Shown: piece after piece, positions 5,998-6,124 of the stretch
How positions within the stretch are numbered: the stretch's first letter is position 1
How the letters are laid out: each line of letters begins with the position of its first letter
Assembly (NCBI GenBank): GCA_007127615.1
Contig: SKZB01000245.1
Span: 1-6,124 of the forward strand
DNA from: Phycisphaerales bacterium
Lineage (GTDB): Bacteria; Planctomycetota; Phycisphaerae; Phycisphaerales; SM1A02
Reading direction: 5' to 3'
DNA length: 6,124 nt
Program-made: the position numbers and the translations under genes
Notes under the pieces: model-generated
The model's input: the letters and a program-made list of their open reading frames with translations, nothing else
The model's database searches: none
Told to the model about the DNA's origin: nothing

Positions 5998-6124
5998 CGA
6001 ACTCCGTGAACAGACCAACGGAAAAGAGTGACCACGAAGAACACGAAGGTGGGATGGGGGTGAAGCGACGAAGCGACGAAGCGACGAAGGGACGCAGGGA
6101 CGAAGGGGTGGAGGGAAGCGTCAA
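5998..6124. repeat. Dispersed repeat unit 4 (subtype B), cut by window edge
   Basis: The unit opens with the same junction as unit 2 and then shares nearly all its sequence to the window end. Differences are two rather than three CACGAAG copies, three GCGACGAA copies (6065-6088) without the leading GCGACGGA, and the same GGGACGCA-GGGACGAA end. Copy-number differences inside otherwise near-identical units point to slippage or unequal exchange. The unit continues beyond the window. Confidence 0.87.

Noticed and set aside
5359..6124. Several short open frames (62-85 residues) in the right-hand repeat tract on both strands
   Set aside because: They are translations of CACGAAG and GCGACGAA repeats (Thr-Lys-Asn, His-Glu-Gly or Phe-Val-Val runs), occur on both strands, lack ribosome binding sites, and carry no domain.
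5328..6124. CRISPR array
   Set aside because: The repeated parts are long, imperfect and internally tandem. There is no constant 24-37-bp repeat alternating with unique spacers of equal length, and no cas gene is present.

Overview
The window is about 60% GC and looks like a chromosomal segment of a Gram-negative-type bacterium with an outer membrane. It carries an MlaF/MlaD lipid-transport pair and a Pal/OmpA-like lipoprotein. The protein styles, together with a tract of CACGAAG/CTTCGTG-type intergenic repeats, suggest Planctomycetota or a related PVC or environmental lineage. That placement is an inference from pattern, not a database result.

Layout. Positions 1-117 hold an 8-bp tandem repeat and a strong Shine-Dalgarno, followed by a plus-strand gene for a YiiX-like permuted papain-fold hydrolase (118-753). 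Convergent to it is a two-gene minus-strand operon: a Nudix hydrolase of the ADP-ribose pyrophosphatase type (2457 down to 1921) overlapping by 4 bp a site-2-type M50 membrane metalloprotease (1924 down to 815). The 61 bp between the two convergent stop codons (754-814) shows no convincing terminator hairpin. Divergent from the Nudix gene, across only 21 bp, is a plus-strand pair: an MlaF-type ABC ATPase (2479-3354) and an MlaD-type MCE protein (3358-4377). After a 176-bp gap comes an OmpA/Pal-like lipoprotein (4554-5216), closed by a clear rho-independent terminator (5257-5290).

From about 5328 to the window edge (about 800 bp) I see no credible gene. The tract is filled by four related repeat units of two alternating subtypes (A-B-A'-B'). 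They are built from 9-bp-period CACGAAG arrays, their inverted counterpart CTTCGTG, and 8-bp GCGACGAA arrays.

How the genes fit together. MlaF and MlaD would be the ATPase and substrate-binding parts of a phospholipid/lipid ABC transporter, but the permease (MlaE) is not in the window. The OmpA-type lipoprotein would tether the outer membrane to peptidoglycan. Together they form a cell-envelope cluster. The Nudix/M50 operon and the YiiX-like protein have no demonstrable functional link to it. I found no defence system, mobile-element enzyme, tRNA, rRNA or CRISPR array. The most unusual content is the repeat tract at the right end.
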